Assembly: GCF_014654785.1 (NCBI RefSeq)
Contig: NZ_BNBD01000021.1
Coordinates: forward strand, 1 to 64,000
DNA length: 64,000 nt
Direction: 5' to 3'
From: Streptomyces mashuensis
GTDB taxonomy: Bacteria; Actinomycetota; Actinomycetes; Streptomycetales; Streptomycetaceae
The notes beneath the pieces were generated by a model. That model did not search any database. It was not told the DNA's origin and worked only from the letters and a program-made list of their open reading frames with translations. Shown here in pieces: positions 34,030-42,591 of the stretch. Made by a program: the position numbers and the translations under genes. Within the stretch, counting starts at the first letter, position 1. Every line of letters starts with the position of its first letter.

Positions 34030-35706
34030 TCAGGGCGTCGCCGCGACGTCCGGGCGGTGCAGGTCGAAGGCGGGGGATTCGGAACGGATGCGGGGAAGGG
34101 CGTGGAAGTTGTGGCGCGGCGGCGGACAGGACGTCACCCACTCCAGCGACCGTCCGTAGCCCCACGGGTCGTCGGTCTCGACCTTCCTGCCGTACTTGGC
34201 GGTCTTCCAGACGTTGTAGAAGAACGGCAGGATCGACAGGCCCAGCAGGAACGAGCCGATGGTCGAAACCGTGTTCAGGACGGTGAAGCCGTCCGACGCC
34301 AGATAGTCGGAGTAGCGGCGGGGCATGCCCTCCGCGCCGAGCCAGTGCTGGACGAGGAACGTGGTGTGGAATCCCACGGTGAGTGTCCAGAAGGTGATTT
34401 TCCCGAGGCGTTCGTCGAGCATTCTGCCGGTGAACTTGGGCCACCAGAAGTGGAAGCCGGCGAACATCGCGTAGACCACCGTGCCGAAGAGCGTGTAGTG
34501 GAAATGCGCCACCACGAAGTACGAGTCGGAGACGTGGAAGTCCAGCGGCGGTGCGGCGAGGATCACCCCGGTCAGGCCGCCGAAGACGAAGGTGACGAGG
34601 AATCCGGTGGCCCACAGCATCGGGGTTTCGAAGGACAGCGAGCCCTTCCACATGGTGCCGATCCAGTTGAAGAACTTCACGCCGGTCGGAACGGCGATGA
34701 GGAAGGTCATGAAGGAGAAGAACGGCAGCAGCACGCCACCGGTGACGTACATGTGGTGCGCCCACACCGTCACGGACAGACCCGCGATGGAGATCGTGGC
34801 CGCGATCAGGCCCCAGTAGCCGAACATCGGCTTCCGGGAGAAGACCGGGATCACCTCCGAGACGATGCCGAAGAACGGCAGTGCCAGCACGTACACCTCG
34901 GGGTGGCCGAAGAACCAGAACAGGTGCTGCCAGAGCAGCGCACCGCCGTTGGCCGCGTCGAAGACGTGCGAGCCGAACTTCCGGTCCATTTCCAGGGCGA
35001 GCAGCGCCGCCGCGAGCACCGGGAAGACGAGGAGGATGAGCACGGCGGTCAGCAGCACGTTCCACGTGAAGATCGGCATGCGGAACATCGTCATGCCCGG
35101 CGCCCGCATGCAGATGATCGTCGTGATGAAGTTGACCGCGCCCAGGATGCTGCCGAACCCGGACAGCGCCACACCCATGATCCACATGTCGGCGCCGACG
35201 CCGGGGGAGTGCGTGGCGTCCGACAGCGGCGCATACGCGAACCAGCCGAAGTCCGCCGCCCCCTGCGGGGTGAGGAAACCGGCCGCGGCGATCAGCGAAC
35301 CGAACAGGAAGAGCCAGAAGGCGAGCATGTTCAGCCGCGGGAACGCCACGTCCGGCGCGCCGATCTGCAGCGGCATCAGCCAGTTGGCGAATCCCGTGAA
35401 CAACGGCATGGCGAACAACAGCAGCATCACCGAGCCGTGCATCGTGAACGCCTGGTTGAACTGCTCGTTCGACATGATCTGCAGCCCGGGCCGGGCCAGT
35501 TCCGCGCGCATCAGCAGGGCCATCAGGCCGCCGATGACGAAGAACGCGAACGCCGACACCAGGTAGAGCGTGCCGATCCTCTTGTGATCGGTGGTGGTCA
35601 GCCAGTCCACCACCGAGCCACGGGACATCCGGGCGGTATCCGCGCCGGCGGCCGGCGCGTGCCGCTCCTCGGCTCTCTCGTCCGCACCCACACCGATGCC
35701 GTCCAC
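34030..35706 (-). CDS. ctaD: cytochrome c oxidase subunit I (orphan copy)
   Basis: The 558-residue protein is an aa3-type oxidase subunit I with twelve predicted membrane helices. Heme ligands are seen in AFTMHGSVMLLLFAMP (low-spin heme a) and VVAHFHYTLFGT (heme a and a3), CuB ligands in WFFGHPEVYVLALP (with the cross-linked His-x3-Tyr) and VWAHHMYVTGG, and the K-channel Lys region in FFSFMTFLIAVPTGVKFFNW. I take GTG 35706, with GGGGAG 10 bases upstream; a TTG at 35724 is also in frame. No subunit II, III or assembly gene adjoins, so it is an extra ctaD copy that would need partners from the main oxidase operon. Confidence 0.93.
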   Translation of the reverse strand: MDGIGVGADERAEERHAPAAGADTARMSRGSVVDWLTTTDHKRIGTLYLVSAFAFFVIGGLMALLMRAELARPGLQIMSNEQFNQAFTMHGSVMLLLFAMPLFTGFANWLMPLQIGAPDVAFPRLNMLAFWLFLFGSLIAAAGFLTPQGAADFGWFAYAPLSDATHSPGVGADMWIMGVALSGFGSILGAVNFITTIICMRAPGMTMFRMPIFTWNVLLTAVLILLVFPVLAAALLALEMDRKFGSHVFDAANGGALLWQHLFWFFGHPEVYVLALPFFGIVSEVIPVFSRKPMFGYWGLIAATISIAGLSVTVWAHHMYVTGGVLLPFFSFMTFLIAVPTGVKFFNWIGTMWKGSLSFETPMLWATGFLVTFVFGGLTGVILAAPPLDFHVSDSYFVVAHFHYTLFGTVVYAMFAGFHFWWPKFTGRMLDERLGKITFWTLTVGFHTTFLVQHWLGAEGMPRRYSDYLASDGFTVLNTVSTIGSFLLGLSILPFFYNVWKTAKYGRKVETDDPWGYGRSLEWVTSCPPPRHNFHALPRIRSESPAFDLHRPDVAATP

Positions 35707-35963
35707 GGACCACCAACTCCCCAACGTACGGAAGGAATGACCGGCTCATGATCGGCACGCCGCCCCGGCGGCGGACAGGGCCGAGCGCCCCGCGTTCCCG
35801 GCCCTCCCGGCCCCCGGAACAGGGACCTCCGGGCCCTCGGCCCGCGCCGTCGGGCGGCGACGACCAGGGGCGTGCGTGCGGTCGGTGCGCGCCGAATTTC
35901 CCCCATCTGCGCCGTGTGGAGTGCCCCGACGTCCGCCGGGCCTGATCGCCGAGGGGGATACTG

Positions 35964-36329
35964 GTGGTGGCCGGCATCGAGGCCGGCCCGGGGGATGGGG
36001 GCGCGGCGTTGGCGACGAGGGTGTGCGTGACCGTCAAGGGTCAGCTGGGCCTGGACGATCCCGGTCGGATGCTCCGGGAGCTCGAGCGGGTCACGAACGT
36101 GACGTGGCGTTGGCAGGAGGTCGAACACGGCCCCGCGCTGACCGGCGGAATCGCGGAGATCCTGCTGGAGGCCCTGATCGCCAAGAGCGCCGAGGCGTCG
36201 TTGGAGTACGTGGTCCGGGTCGCGAGGGAGCGGGTCGACCGCTGGCGCGGGGAGAGGCTCGGCCCGCTGCAGACACACGTCGACGTCTCGCCCGTCGACG
36301 AGACCGAGCTCGACGGCGCGGGCGGTTGA
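35964..36329 (+). CDS. EACC1-like small protein of a caspase cassette
   Basis: The 121-residue product has a beta strand (TRVCVTVKGQLG), a helix (PGRMLRELERVTN), another strand (TWRWQEVEHG) and then a long amphipathic helix (ALTGGIAEILLEALIAKS, SLEYVVRVARERVDRWRG). Size, layout and position match the 'effector-associated constant component 1' that accompanies caspase-like and trypsin-like effectors in actinobacterial conflict systems, as I recall from the work of Aravind and colleagues; the match is by pattern, not by a search. Start GTG 35964 follows GAGGGGG. The caspase gene begins one base after its stop, so the two must be co-expressed. Its job in such systems is thought to be coupling of sensing to effector, which is inference. 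Confidence 0.6.
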   Translation: MVAGIEAGPGDGGAALATRVCVTVKGQLGLDDPGRMLRELERVTNVTWRWQEVEHGPALTGGIAEILLEALIAKSAEASLEYVVRVARERVDRWRGERLGPLQTHVDVSPVDETELDGAGG

Positions 36330-36330
36330 G

Positions 36331-37359
36331 ATGGCCTCCCGCGCCGTGGTGATCGGCCCATGGGAGTACGCCGACGACGCGGGCGTCCCCCGGTACGAGG
36401 AGATCGGCATCAGCGCGGCCCAGTACGGCAAGGTCCTGGCCGACAACCCCATGTGGGGCGAGGACCGCTGCCGCGTGCTGACCAAGGAGGAGGTGGACAC
36501 CGCCGACGGCGTGATGGCGGCGCTGGAGGAAGAGGCGGGCAGGACCGGGGCGGGCGACGTCTTCCTGGTCGTCTACGTCGGACACGGCGCCTACTGGGGC
36601 GACGTGCCGGGCGCCGAGGTGCACTTCTCCGTCGGGTCGTCGTACGACGGCAAGCCGTGGACGTGGCTGTCGAGCTGGTATCTGTACCGGGCGATGCGCC
36701 TGTGCAGGGCGGACCTGAAGGTCCTGATCGCCGACTGCTGCTACTCCAACATGCTGCCGCACCTGGGGAACGGGCTCGACACCCTTCCGGGGGTGTTCGA
36801 CGACGCCGGCCAGGGCACGTGTGTGCTGACCGCACTGAAGGACGACAACATCAGGGCCTGGCCGCTCGGCTGCACCGAACTTCCCGGCGAACTGGCGAAG
36901 TGCACGCCCTTCAGCGGGCATTTGCTGGACGTCCTCCAGCGCGGGACGACGGACTATCGCCCCCACATCACCCTGGGGCTGCTCCGTGACGCCGTCGTGA
37001 GTGAAATGCGCCGTTGCCGGTTCGACCACGACAAGCCGCGGATGCTGCTCAACGATGCCCGGGAGAGCCGCGCGCTGTTCACCAACCGCATGGATGCCGC
37101 CCTGCGCGAACCGCACCCCGGGAGTCCGGTCTCGGCCAAGGAGTGGGTGGCGGCCCTTTTGCGAGGGAACGGCTGCGACCTGGAAGAACTCCTGCAGGAC
37201 CCTCGCAAGACCGGCGAAGTGGTCGCCCTGCTGCGCACCTCCTCACGTGAGGGCGCCGCAGCGATCGCGCAGCACCTCGAAGAGCGGGCGTCCGCCTTGT
37301 TCCGCTCCCATGACTTCGCCCGTTATTGGAACAAGGCGGAACGGGCCCTGCGTGCATGA
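36331..37359 (+). CDS. caspase-like peptidase (EACC1-associated type)
   Basis: The 342-residue protein has a caspase/clan CD fold at residues 1-230: the first strand RAVVIGPWEYAD, the catalytic His85 in VVYVGHGAYW, and the catalytic Cys in LIADCCYSNM (Cys137 by alignment to the D-x-C of metacaspases, with Cys136 beside it). Residues about 255-342 form a separate helical region (SAKEWVAALLRGNGCDLEEL ... FRSHDFARYWNKAERALRA) that may be an effector-associated adaptor domain. It starts one base after the EACC1-like gene and its stop overlaps the next start (ATGA). A role as a suicide protease triggered by infection or damage is inferred from family context. No secretion signal is present, so it acts in the cytosol. 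Confidence 0.8.
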   Translation: MASRAVVIGPWEYADDAGVPRYEEIGISAAQYGKVLADNPMWGEDRCRVLTKEEVDTADGVMAALEEEAGRTGAGDVFLVVYVGHGAYWGDVPGAEVHFSVGSSYDGKPWTWLSSWYLYRAMRLCRADLKVLIADCCYSNMLPHLGNGLDTLPGVFDDAGQGTCVLTALKDDNIRAWPLGCTELPGELAKCTPFSGHLLDVLQRGTTDYRPHITLGLLRDAVVSEMRRCRFDHDKPRMLLNDARESRALFTNRMDAALREPHPGSPVSAKEWVAALLRGNGCDLEELLQDPRKTGEVVALLRTSSREGAAAIAQHLEERASALFRSHDFARYWNKAERALRA

Positions 37360-39029
37360 GCCACGGCGACCGGCCGGATCACGGTTACTCCTGGGTGACG
37401 GCGTGCGAGATCGGCGAGTTCGTACGGAGGGTGCAGGCCCTCCGGGAGGGCGAGCAGCCCGGCATCGACACCGACCCCGGCGAGCCGCCCCGGCCGGCCA
37501 CCGCCATCAGGGCTCTGCACGCCTTCGCGGTCATGCGTCCCACCGCCGATCTGATCGAGGCCGCGCGGAAGGACTTCAGCTACCGCGACGCCGTCAGTGT
37601 CCTGGCCACCGCCGCGCTGTGCCGCAGCGTGCCGGAGGCCGCCGAGCTCACGATCCGCCAGTGGCGGGCGGAGTCGAAGCACGGCGACAGGACACCGAAG
37701 ACCGACGACATCATTCGCGACATCGCCCGCCAGCGGACCGTCCCGGACGTCGCGGCGTTCGTCCGGGAATGCCGTAAGGCCGACAAAGCCCCGCTGGTGG
37801 CCAAGACGCTCGGCGCTTTCACCGAGCCCCGCTCCGGGCGGAGAAGCCTTGACAAGGCCCTGCTCTACATCGCGTTGCGCGACGAGGGCTGTGCTGAGGA
37901 GGCCGTCGAGCTGCTCGGCCGGACGCTGAAGGGCCTCGGCGACCTGGACGCCACCAACGCTGTGGACGACGCGGACGCCTTGGACGACCTGGTGGGGGCG
38001 CTGCACGAGCTCAGCCCGTCCGAGCGGATCCTCGAGGAGTGGATCGACAAGGAGCTGCGCTTCCCCCAGCGTGTGCCCTACACGATCGGCCGCGTCGTAC
38101 GCCTCACCGTCGGCCGGCCACCGGGCCGGGACGCCCTCGTCGAGCACATCGGCCGTCACTGGCGGCGCCACGACCTCGTCGAACTGTGCAGTCAGCTGTG
38201 CAGGACCGCTCCGGACAAGTGCGCACAGGTCCGCCTGCATGCCGCGTCCCGTCACGACGTCCAGGAGCTGGCGGACGTCATCATCGCCTGGCGCGGCGCG
38301 GAAAGCCTGGCGAGGACCACCCGGGACCTGCTGAGAGACATCGTGGCGATGCGCGCCGCACCGCAGGGCGGCCCCCGGTCGCTCAGCGACCTCGCAGACC
38401 TCGACCACGTGCTGCGCAACATCCGCGCCGATCCGGAGTGCAACCGCATGCTCCGGCTCGTCGCCGCGGAACACGTCGACGGCCGCTCCGGGGCCGACCT
38501 CGCGACCCTGCTGCACCGCATCGAGCGGCGCGGGGACCGCTGGCGTGCGGCACAGAACATCGCTGCGCAACTCACCGCCCGCGCCCTGCGCCAGGACGAC
38601 GCGGCGAGCCGCACGCTCGTCGACTACATCAAGGCGCTGCGCGAGGCACAGGACACCCGTACGATCGCCACGACCCTCAAGGAACTCGCCGACTCCTCCC
38701 GCTCCGGCCACTCCTCCCACTCCGGCCATGCTCACGCCGTGTGGGTCACGCTGGTCGCCGACATCGCCGAGCGGCTGTGCCGGCTGGAGCTGACCGACGA
38801 CGCCATGAACCTCCTGGAACGTTGTCTGGAGAGCGAACACCGGATCGCGCCCGAGGATGCCCCCAAGGTCGTCGGGCGCCTGCGTGGCGGCGGGGCGAAG
38901 CCGCCCGAGTGGGTGGCGTCCCTGTTGTCGGCGACGGTGGGCCGCTGGTTCGATGCCCACCTGCGCGACAGTGCGCTCCAGCGGCTGTCCGAGGCCGGAT
39001 TCGTCACGGAAGCGGAGGGGGCGGGGTGA
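37356..39029 (+). CDS. alpha-helical repeat protein coupled to the caspase
   Basis: The 557-residue protein is soluble and almost wholly helical. Helical hairpins recur with a D-[VL]-x2-[LF]-x4-[CR] start: DVAAFVRECRKA (residue 131), DLVELCSQLCR (273), DVQELADVIIAWR (301), DLATLLHRIERR (381), TLVDYIKALREA (420), each followed by a second Ala/Leu-rich helix. This is a TPR/PPR-like superhelix. A short Ser/His-rich linker (SRSGHSSHSGHAHA, about 448-461) separates the last 100 residues. ATG 37356 overlaps the caspase stop, so it is translationally coupled. I recognise no catalytic motif; the likely role is target or trigger recognition for the caspase. Its 3' end overlaps the convergent permease by 26 bases. 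Confidence 0.75.
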   Translation: MSHGDRPDHGYSWVTACEIGEFVRRVQALREGEQPGIDTDPGEPPRPATAIRALHAFAVMRPTADLIEAARKDFSYRDAVSVLATAALCRSVPEAAELTIRQWRAESKHGDRTPKTDDIIRDIARQRTVPDVAAFVRECRKADKAPLVAKTLGAFTEPRSGRRSLDKALLYIALRDEGCAEEAVELLGRTLKGLGDLDATNAVDDADALDDLVGALHELSPSERILEEWIDKELRFPQRVPYTIGRVVRLTVGRPPGRDALVEHIGRHWRRHDLVELCSQLCRTAPDKCAQVRLHAASRHDVQELADVIIAWRGAESLARTTRDLLRDIVAMRAAPQGGPRSLSDLADLDHVLRNIRADPECNRMLRLVAAEHVDGRSGADLATLLHRIERRGDRWRAAQNIAAQLTARALRQDDAASRTLVDYIKALREAQDTRTIATTLKELADSSRSGHSSHSGHAHAVWVTLVADIAERLCRLELTDDAMNLLERCLESEHRIAPEDAPKVVGRLRGGGAKPPEWVASLLSATVGRWFDAHLRDSALQRLSEAGFVTEAEGAG

Positions 39030-40818
39030 CCACGTCGGTCCCGTCCGGTGCCGGGGCCGGGGCCGGCACCGGCGCGGGAGCCGGCGCCGGGGGCGGCCCC
39101 GCGGTGGTGTTCCCGGGCCCCCGGATGTGGCGTCCGGACAGCCTCACGAGCCCCTCGAACACCACGGCTGCCAGCACCAGAACGACCAGGCGTGCTGCCG
39201 GCCGCGATTGCCACAACCACCCGTCGGGGAGTAAGCGCAGAAGCGTCAGCGCGGCCAGATAGGCCAGCAGGAGCACCCCCGCGCCGGCAGCCGGGTTCGT
39301 GCGCCACTGTCGCAGCAGCGCCAGGTGGCTCTGGGCGTCGTAGGCCCCCCGCCCGAGGACCGGCAGGCCCGAGCGGGCCAGGGCGGGCAGCCCCAGGAGC
39401 AGGACACAGCCCGCCAGCAGGGCCGCCATCCCGTACCAGAGGCTGTCCCGCTGCACCCAGAACAGGACCAGCGCGATGGACAGGAAGCCGACGCGCGCCA
39501 GAATGCCGCGGACGATCCTGCGGCGCCGCGAGCACTCCGGACTGAGCGCCACCAGGACGACGCCGGGCATGGCGTAGACGACCAGCATCAGAGTGCCGTT
39601 CATGGCGGAGACCTTCTCCCAGGACCCGTGAATGGCAGTCACGATCACGGCTCCGACGGCGAAGTTGACCAGCAGGACCTTCCAGTACACCTCGTGCGAG
39701 CGGCCTCGCACCTTGATGAACGTGCCACGGATGGTCCGCAGGTTGCGGTGCGTGAGGTGGGCCGCGCTGAGGGCGGCGACCTCGCGGGTGAGCGCATGGG
39801 CGAAGACCAGCCCTGTGGCGAGCGGGGCCACCAACGCGTCGATCAGGAAGGGATACGTCATCACGCCCGTCACCTTCGCGACCGCCATGATGGTCCTCGG
39901 GTCCTTCGGCGAGCACGTGCCCAGCTCGGAATGGTGCAGCAGGGCGAGCTGGGCGGCGACGTACAGCACGAACGCGCCGGCCAGGCTGCCGTACACCGCC
40001 CTGCGCAAGCGGGTCGCTTCGCCGATGCCCTTGTCCTTCCCCGCCTCCTTGTCCTTCTGCTTGACGTGCCCGGCGAAGTCCAGGGGCAGCTGGAATCCGA
40101 CGTACGAGAAGAGCACGCTGGAGCTCACCAGCATGTGCAGGTCGGCTTGGTCCTGCTGGTCCTGGGGCGACTGCCTGCAGTGCTCCTGCAGATCTGCCGG
40201 CAGCACTGCGCCGTGGTGGCCGGTCGTGAACAGCGCGGCGACGACCAGGAAGGAGACGAGCACCTTCCACACGGTCAGTCCGAGGACGACTGTGACGAAG
40301 AGCCGCGGCGGAAGCAGGTTCACTGCGGCGAACACCGCGAGGAGAGCTGTCGCGCACACCAGGCCCCACCTGGTGATCTCCGGCTGCGGGCCGTCGGTCC
40401 AGAGCCCCGGGGACGAGAGGGACAGGGCCTTTGTCATCGCGAAGGCCTGGCTGACGCCGTCGGTCACATAGAAGATCCATAAGCCGGCGGCCATGATGAT
40501 GGCCACCAGCGGTCCACTGCTCTGCAGAGGAAGGAAGATCAACCCGCCGGTCTTCGGCCGGGCCGTGCCCAACTCGACCATGACCACGGCCAGCACCAGC
40601 ATCAACGCGCCGTCCGCCACCCAGATCCACAGGGAGGTGTAGTCGAGCTTGCGGCCGTAGAGGGCGGCGAACAACCAGCCGGAGCCGATCATGCCGCCGG
40701 CCGCCAGCCCGATCAGGTCGAAGACCGACAGCCGCCGTGCCTCGTCCCCCCGGGCGGTCACCACCGGCTGCCCGTCGCTGTCCGGGCTCTCGGAAGAGTC
40801 ATACACCTCGCCCCGCAC
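39004..40818 (-). CDS. APC-superfamily amino acid permease
   Basis: The 604-residue protein is an amino acid-polyamine-organocation transporter. After a 30-residue soluble tail, helix 1 has the broken-helix motif FDLIGLAAGGMIGSGWLFA, where the GIGSG-like loop binds the amino group of the substrate. About twelve membrane segments follow. A charged loop (HVKQKDKEAGKDKGIGEATRLRR) near residue 255 and a C-terminal Pro/Ala-rich tail (PAPAPAPVPAPAPAPDG) are unusual. The start is probably GTG 40818, with a GTG at 40806 as an alternative. It converges on the caspase cassette and overlaps its last gene. Confidence 0.82.
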   Translation of the reverse strand: MRGEVYDSSESPDSDGQPVVTARGDEARRLSVFDLIGLAAGGMIGSGWLFAALYGRKLDYTSLWIWVADGALMLVLAVVMVELGTARPKTGGLIFLPLQSSGPLVAIIMAAGLWIFYVTDGVSQAFAMTKALSLSSPGLWTDGPQPEITRWGLVCATALLAVFAAVNLLPPRLFVTVVLGLTVWKVLVSFLVVAALFTTGHHGAVLPADLQEHCRQSPQDQQDQADLHMLVSSSVLFSYVGFQLPLDFAGHVKQKDKEAGKDKGIGEATRLRRAVYGSLAGAFVLYVAAQLALLHHSELGTCSPKDPRTIMAVAKVTGVMTYPFLIDALVAPLATGLVFAHALTREVAALSAAHLTHRNLRTIRGTFIKVRGRSHEVYWKVLLVNFAVGAVIVTAIHGSWEKVSAMNGTLMLVVYAMPGVVLVALSPECSRRRRIVRGILARVGFLSIALVLFWVQRDSLWYGMAALLAGCVLLLGLPALARSGLPVLGRGAYDAQSHLALLRQWRTNPAAGAGVLLLAYLAALTLLRLLPDGWLWQSRPAARLVVLVLAAVVFEGLVRLSGRHIRGPGNTTAGPPPAPAPAPVPAPAPAPDGTDVVTPPPPLP

Positions 40819-41029
40819 TCACTCCGTCGCGCCTGGGTAGCGACAGGCTAGCGCCGCGCTCGGTGACGTACGGCGCTCATCCACCTTCACCACCCGGCGC
40901 AGAAGGTGAACACCGAGCGCCAGGAGTGCGCCTCGCGCCGGGGCAGCGCGGCGCCCTCCTGTGCAGCGCGGTTGTCGCGCCGGGCCTCATGCATTGGCCG
41001 GTGTGGGCGTGGCGTACCACGATCGAAAT

Positions 41030-41045
41030 TCGAACGTCGGTACGA
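41030..41045 (+). promoter_or_regulatory. candidate LexA (SOS) box
   Basis: TCGAAC-GTCG-GTACGA differs at one position from the actinobacterial SOS box TCGAAC-N4-GTTCGA. Its right half overlaps TACGAT (41041-41046), a good -10 hexamer, 46 bases before the start of a small membrane protein gene, as expected for LexA repression. A second palindrome, TCGAA-A-TTCGA (41023-41033), overlaps it on the left. Confidence 0.55.
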
Positions 41046-41091
41046 TCGCGGGGTGGAAAGTTGCTCGTCTCCGGACGACCGGGAGCCCTGT

Positions 41092-41238
41092 GTGAACCGT
41101 CGGCTCGACACCCGTACCGCCGTGCTCCTGCTGGCCGGAGCCGGCGGCGTGTATGTGGCATTTCTTCACCCGGCCGCCGGAGCCGCGCTGTCAGTGGGGC
41201 TGACGGTGGTTTCCGTGCTCCACAGCTGGTTGCAGTGA
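41092..41238 (+). CDS. small membrane protein, possibly SOS-controlled
   Basis: The GTG at 41092, with a GGGAG site 8 bases upstream, encodes 48 residues: a basic head (VNRRLDTRTA) and two hydrophobic stretches, VLLLAGAGGVYVAFLHPAAG and ALSVGLTVVSVLHSWL. I recall similar short proteins in other Streptomyces, without assigned function. A near-consensus LexA box covers its likely promoter. SOS-induced small membrane proteins in bacteria often delay cell division or depolarise the membrane, so such a role is possible but only inferred. An in-frame longer reading from 40906 has no ribosome site and would cross the LexA box. Confidence 0.6.
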   Translation: MNRRLDTRTAVLLLAGAGGVYVAFLHPAAGAALSVGLTVVSVLHSWLQ

Positions 41239-41345
41239 CCGGTTCCTGCGCTGGGCAGCCATCGCAGCCCGGGGGCAAGGGTGAGCCGAAGGTGATCGAC
41301 CGGCTACCGTGTCGTTCGGCGTAGAGCAAGGGGGAGAACGAGAAC

Positions 41346-41897
41346 ATGAACCGGCCACTGCTGTTCCTCGATGTGGACGGGCCGCTCAACCCCTATGCGG
41401 CCGAGCCGGAGAGGTGCCCCGACGGCTGGACCACGCTCAGGGTGCCCCAGGGCGACGGGCTCCCGGCCCGGCGTCGGCCGCACCGGCTCTGGCTCAACCC
41501 GGAGCACGGCCGGGCCCTGCTGCGGCTCGACTACGAGCTGTGCTGGGCCACCACATGGATGGATGCCGCCAACCGGTGGATCGCCCCGGTCCTCGGCCTT
41601 CCCGAACTCCCCTTTGTTAATTTCGGTGACGCCCTTTTCCGGGAACGCCCCGACGGGGTCCACTGGAAGACCGGCCCGCTCGTGGAGTACGCCAACGGTC
41701 GTCCTTTCGTCTGGGTGGACGACGAGCAGAGCGCTCTCGACCAGGCGTACGTGAGCGCGCACCACCCGGGGCCGGGGCTTCTCCACCATGTCAATCCGCG
41801 CATCGGTCTGCGCGAGGACGACTTCCGCACGCTCACCGGCTTCGCCCGCTCCCTGGACGTCCCGCACGGCGCGCCCGGCGTCAGCGGTGTGCTCTGA
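41346..41897 (+). CDS. HAD-superfamily hydrolase-like protein
   Basis: The 183-residue protein starts with the HAD motif I, LLFLDVDGPLNPY (nucleophile Asp near residue 9, acid/base Asp two further), and has motif II-like ELCWATTWMDAANRW and motif IV-like FVWVDDEQSALDQ near residue 125. Such small actinobacterial HAD proteins are hypothetical phosphatases. The ATG at 41346 has an AGGGGGAGAA site. It converges on a PAP2 gene 18 bases away, and the next genes are also phosphatase-like, but the strands differ, so an operon is excluded. Confidence 0.8.
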   Translation: MNRPLLFLDVDGPLNPYAAEPERCPDGWTTLRVPQGDGLPARRRPHRLWLNPEHGRALLRLDYELCWATTWMDAANRWIAPVLGLPELPFVNFGDALFRERPDGVHWKTGPLVEYANGRPFVWVDDEQSALDQAYVSAHHPGPGLLHHVNPRIGLREDDFRTLTGFARSLDVPHGAPGVSGVL

Positions 41898-41915
41898 CGG
41901 GGCGCGCCCGACGGC

Positions 41916-42470
41916 TCACCTTCTCTGCCTGACGTACCGCGACAGCCGGGGGAGGCGGCGTGCGGTGTACGCGGCGGCGGCTCCGACGGCTGCTCCTGCG
42001 GCCACGTCGCTGGGGTAGTGCGCGCCGCTGTGTACCCGCTCGGCGGCCACCAGCGCGGCCGGGACGGCGCAGAGCGCGCCCGCGCGGGGCCACGTGAGGG
42101 CGACCGCCGTCGTGAAGGCGGCAGCGGCTGCGGTGTGGCCGGAGGGGAAGGAGGGGCTGTCGGGGCGGCCGTCGACGCCGTCGTGCGGGATGAGCTCCCT
42201 GGGCGGCCGGCGCCGCCGCCAGAGCGGTTTGATCACGGCGTTGGAGAGCAGCTCCGCCAGTCCCATGGCCGTCAGCCCGGCCGTGGCGGCCCTCCTGCCC
42301 CGCGTTCCGCCCGCGGCGGCGAGCGCCAGCGCGACGGCCCACCACAGCTTCGTGTGTTCGGCGGCCTCTCCGACCACCGGCCGGCCCCACCGGACGAGGG
42401 GGTGGCGGCAGGAGGCCACCCGGCGGGTGAGGTGTCTCTCGGCCTCGTGCAGGTCGTCCACGGTTCCCAT
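41916..42470 (-). CDS. PAP2-family membrane phosphatase
   Basis: The 184-residue membrane protein has the three PAP2 catalytic motifs: KPLWRRRRPPRE (motif 1), PSFPSGHTAAAAAF (motif 2) and RVHSGAHYPSDVAAG (motif 3, catalytic His). Four to five hydrophobic helices are predicted. Enzymes of this kind dephosphorylate lipid phosphates such as undecaprenyl or phosphatidylglycerol phosphate. A stem-loop separates it from a second PAP2-like gene upstream on the same strand, so each may have its own promoter. No strong ribosome site is visible before ATG 42470. Confidence 0.9.
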   Translation of the reverse strand: MGTVDDLHEAERHLTRRVASCRHPLVRWGRPVVGEAAEHTKLWWAVALALAAAGGTRGRRAATAGLTAMGLAELLSNAVIKPLWRRRRPPRELIPHDGVDGRPDSPSFPSGHTAAAAAFTTAVALTWPRAGALCAVPAALVAAERVHSGAHYPSDVAAGAAVGAAAAYTARRLPRLSRYVRQRR

Positions 42471-42525
42471 GGTCCCACTGGTGCCCCGCCGGCCCGGCCC
42501 GATGCTCCGCAGCCGCGCCCCTCTC

Positions 42526-42568
42526 GGACCGGCCGGTCCGGCCGGACCCGCCGGGCCCGCCGGTCCGG
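42526..42568 (-). terminator. double stem-loop between the two PAP2 genes
   Basis: The 14-bp palindrome GGACCGGCCGGTCC (42526-42539) adjoins a CCGGACC / GGTCCGG hairpin (42542-42568) after the stop of the upstream PAP2-like gene. Together they form a strong GC-rich structure fit for termination. Confidence 0.5.
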
Positions 42569-42591
42569 TCGCCTTCGCGGGCCGTGGGCGT

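Noticed and set aside
34057..35751. A 564-codon plus-strand frame opposite the oxidase gene
   Set aside because: It is the antisense of ctaD, full of Glu/His/Arg low-complexity, while the minus strand has all heme and copper ligands.
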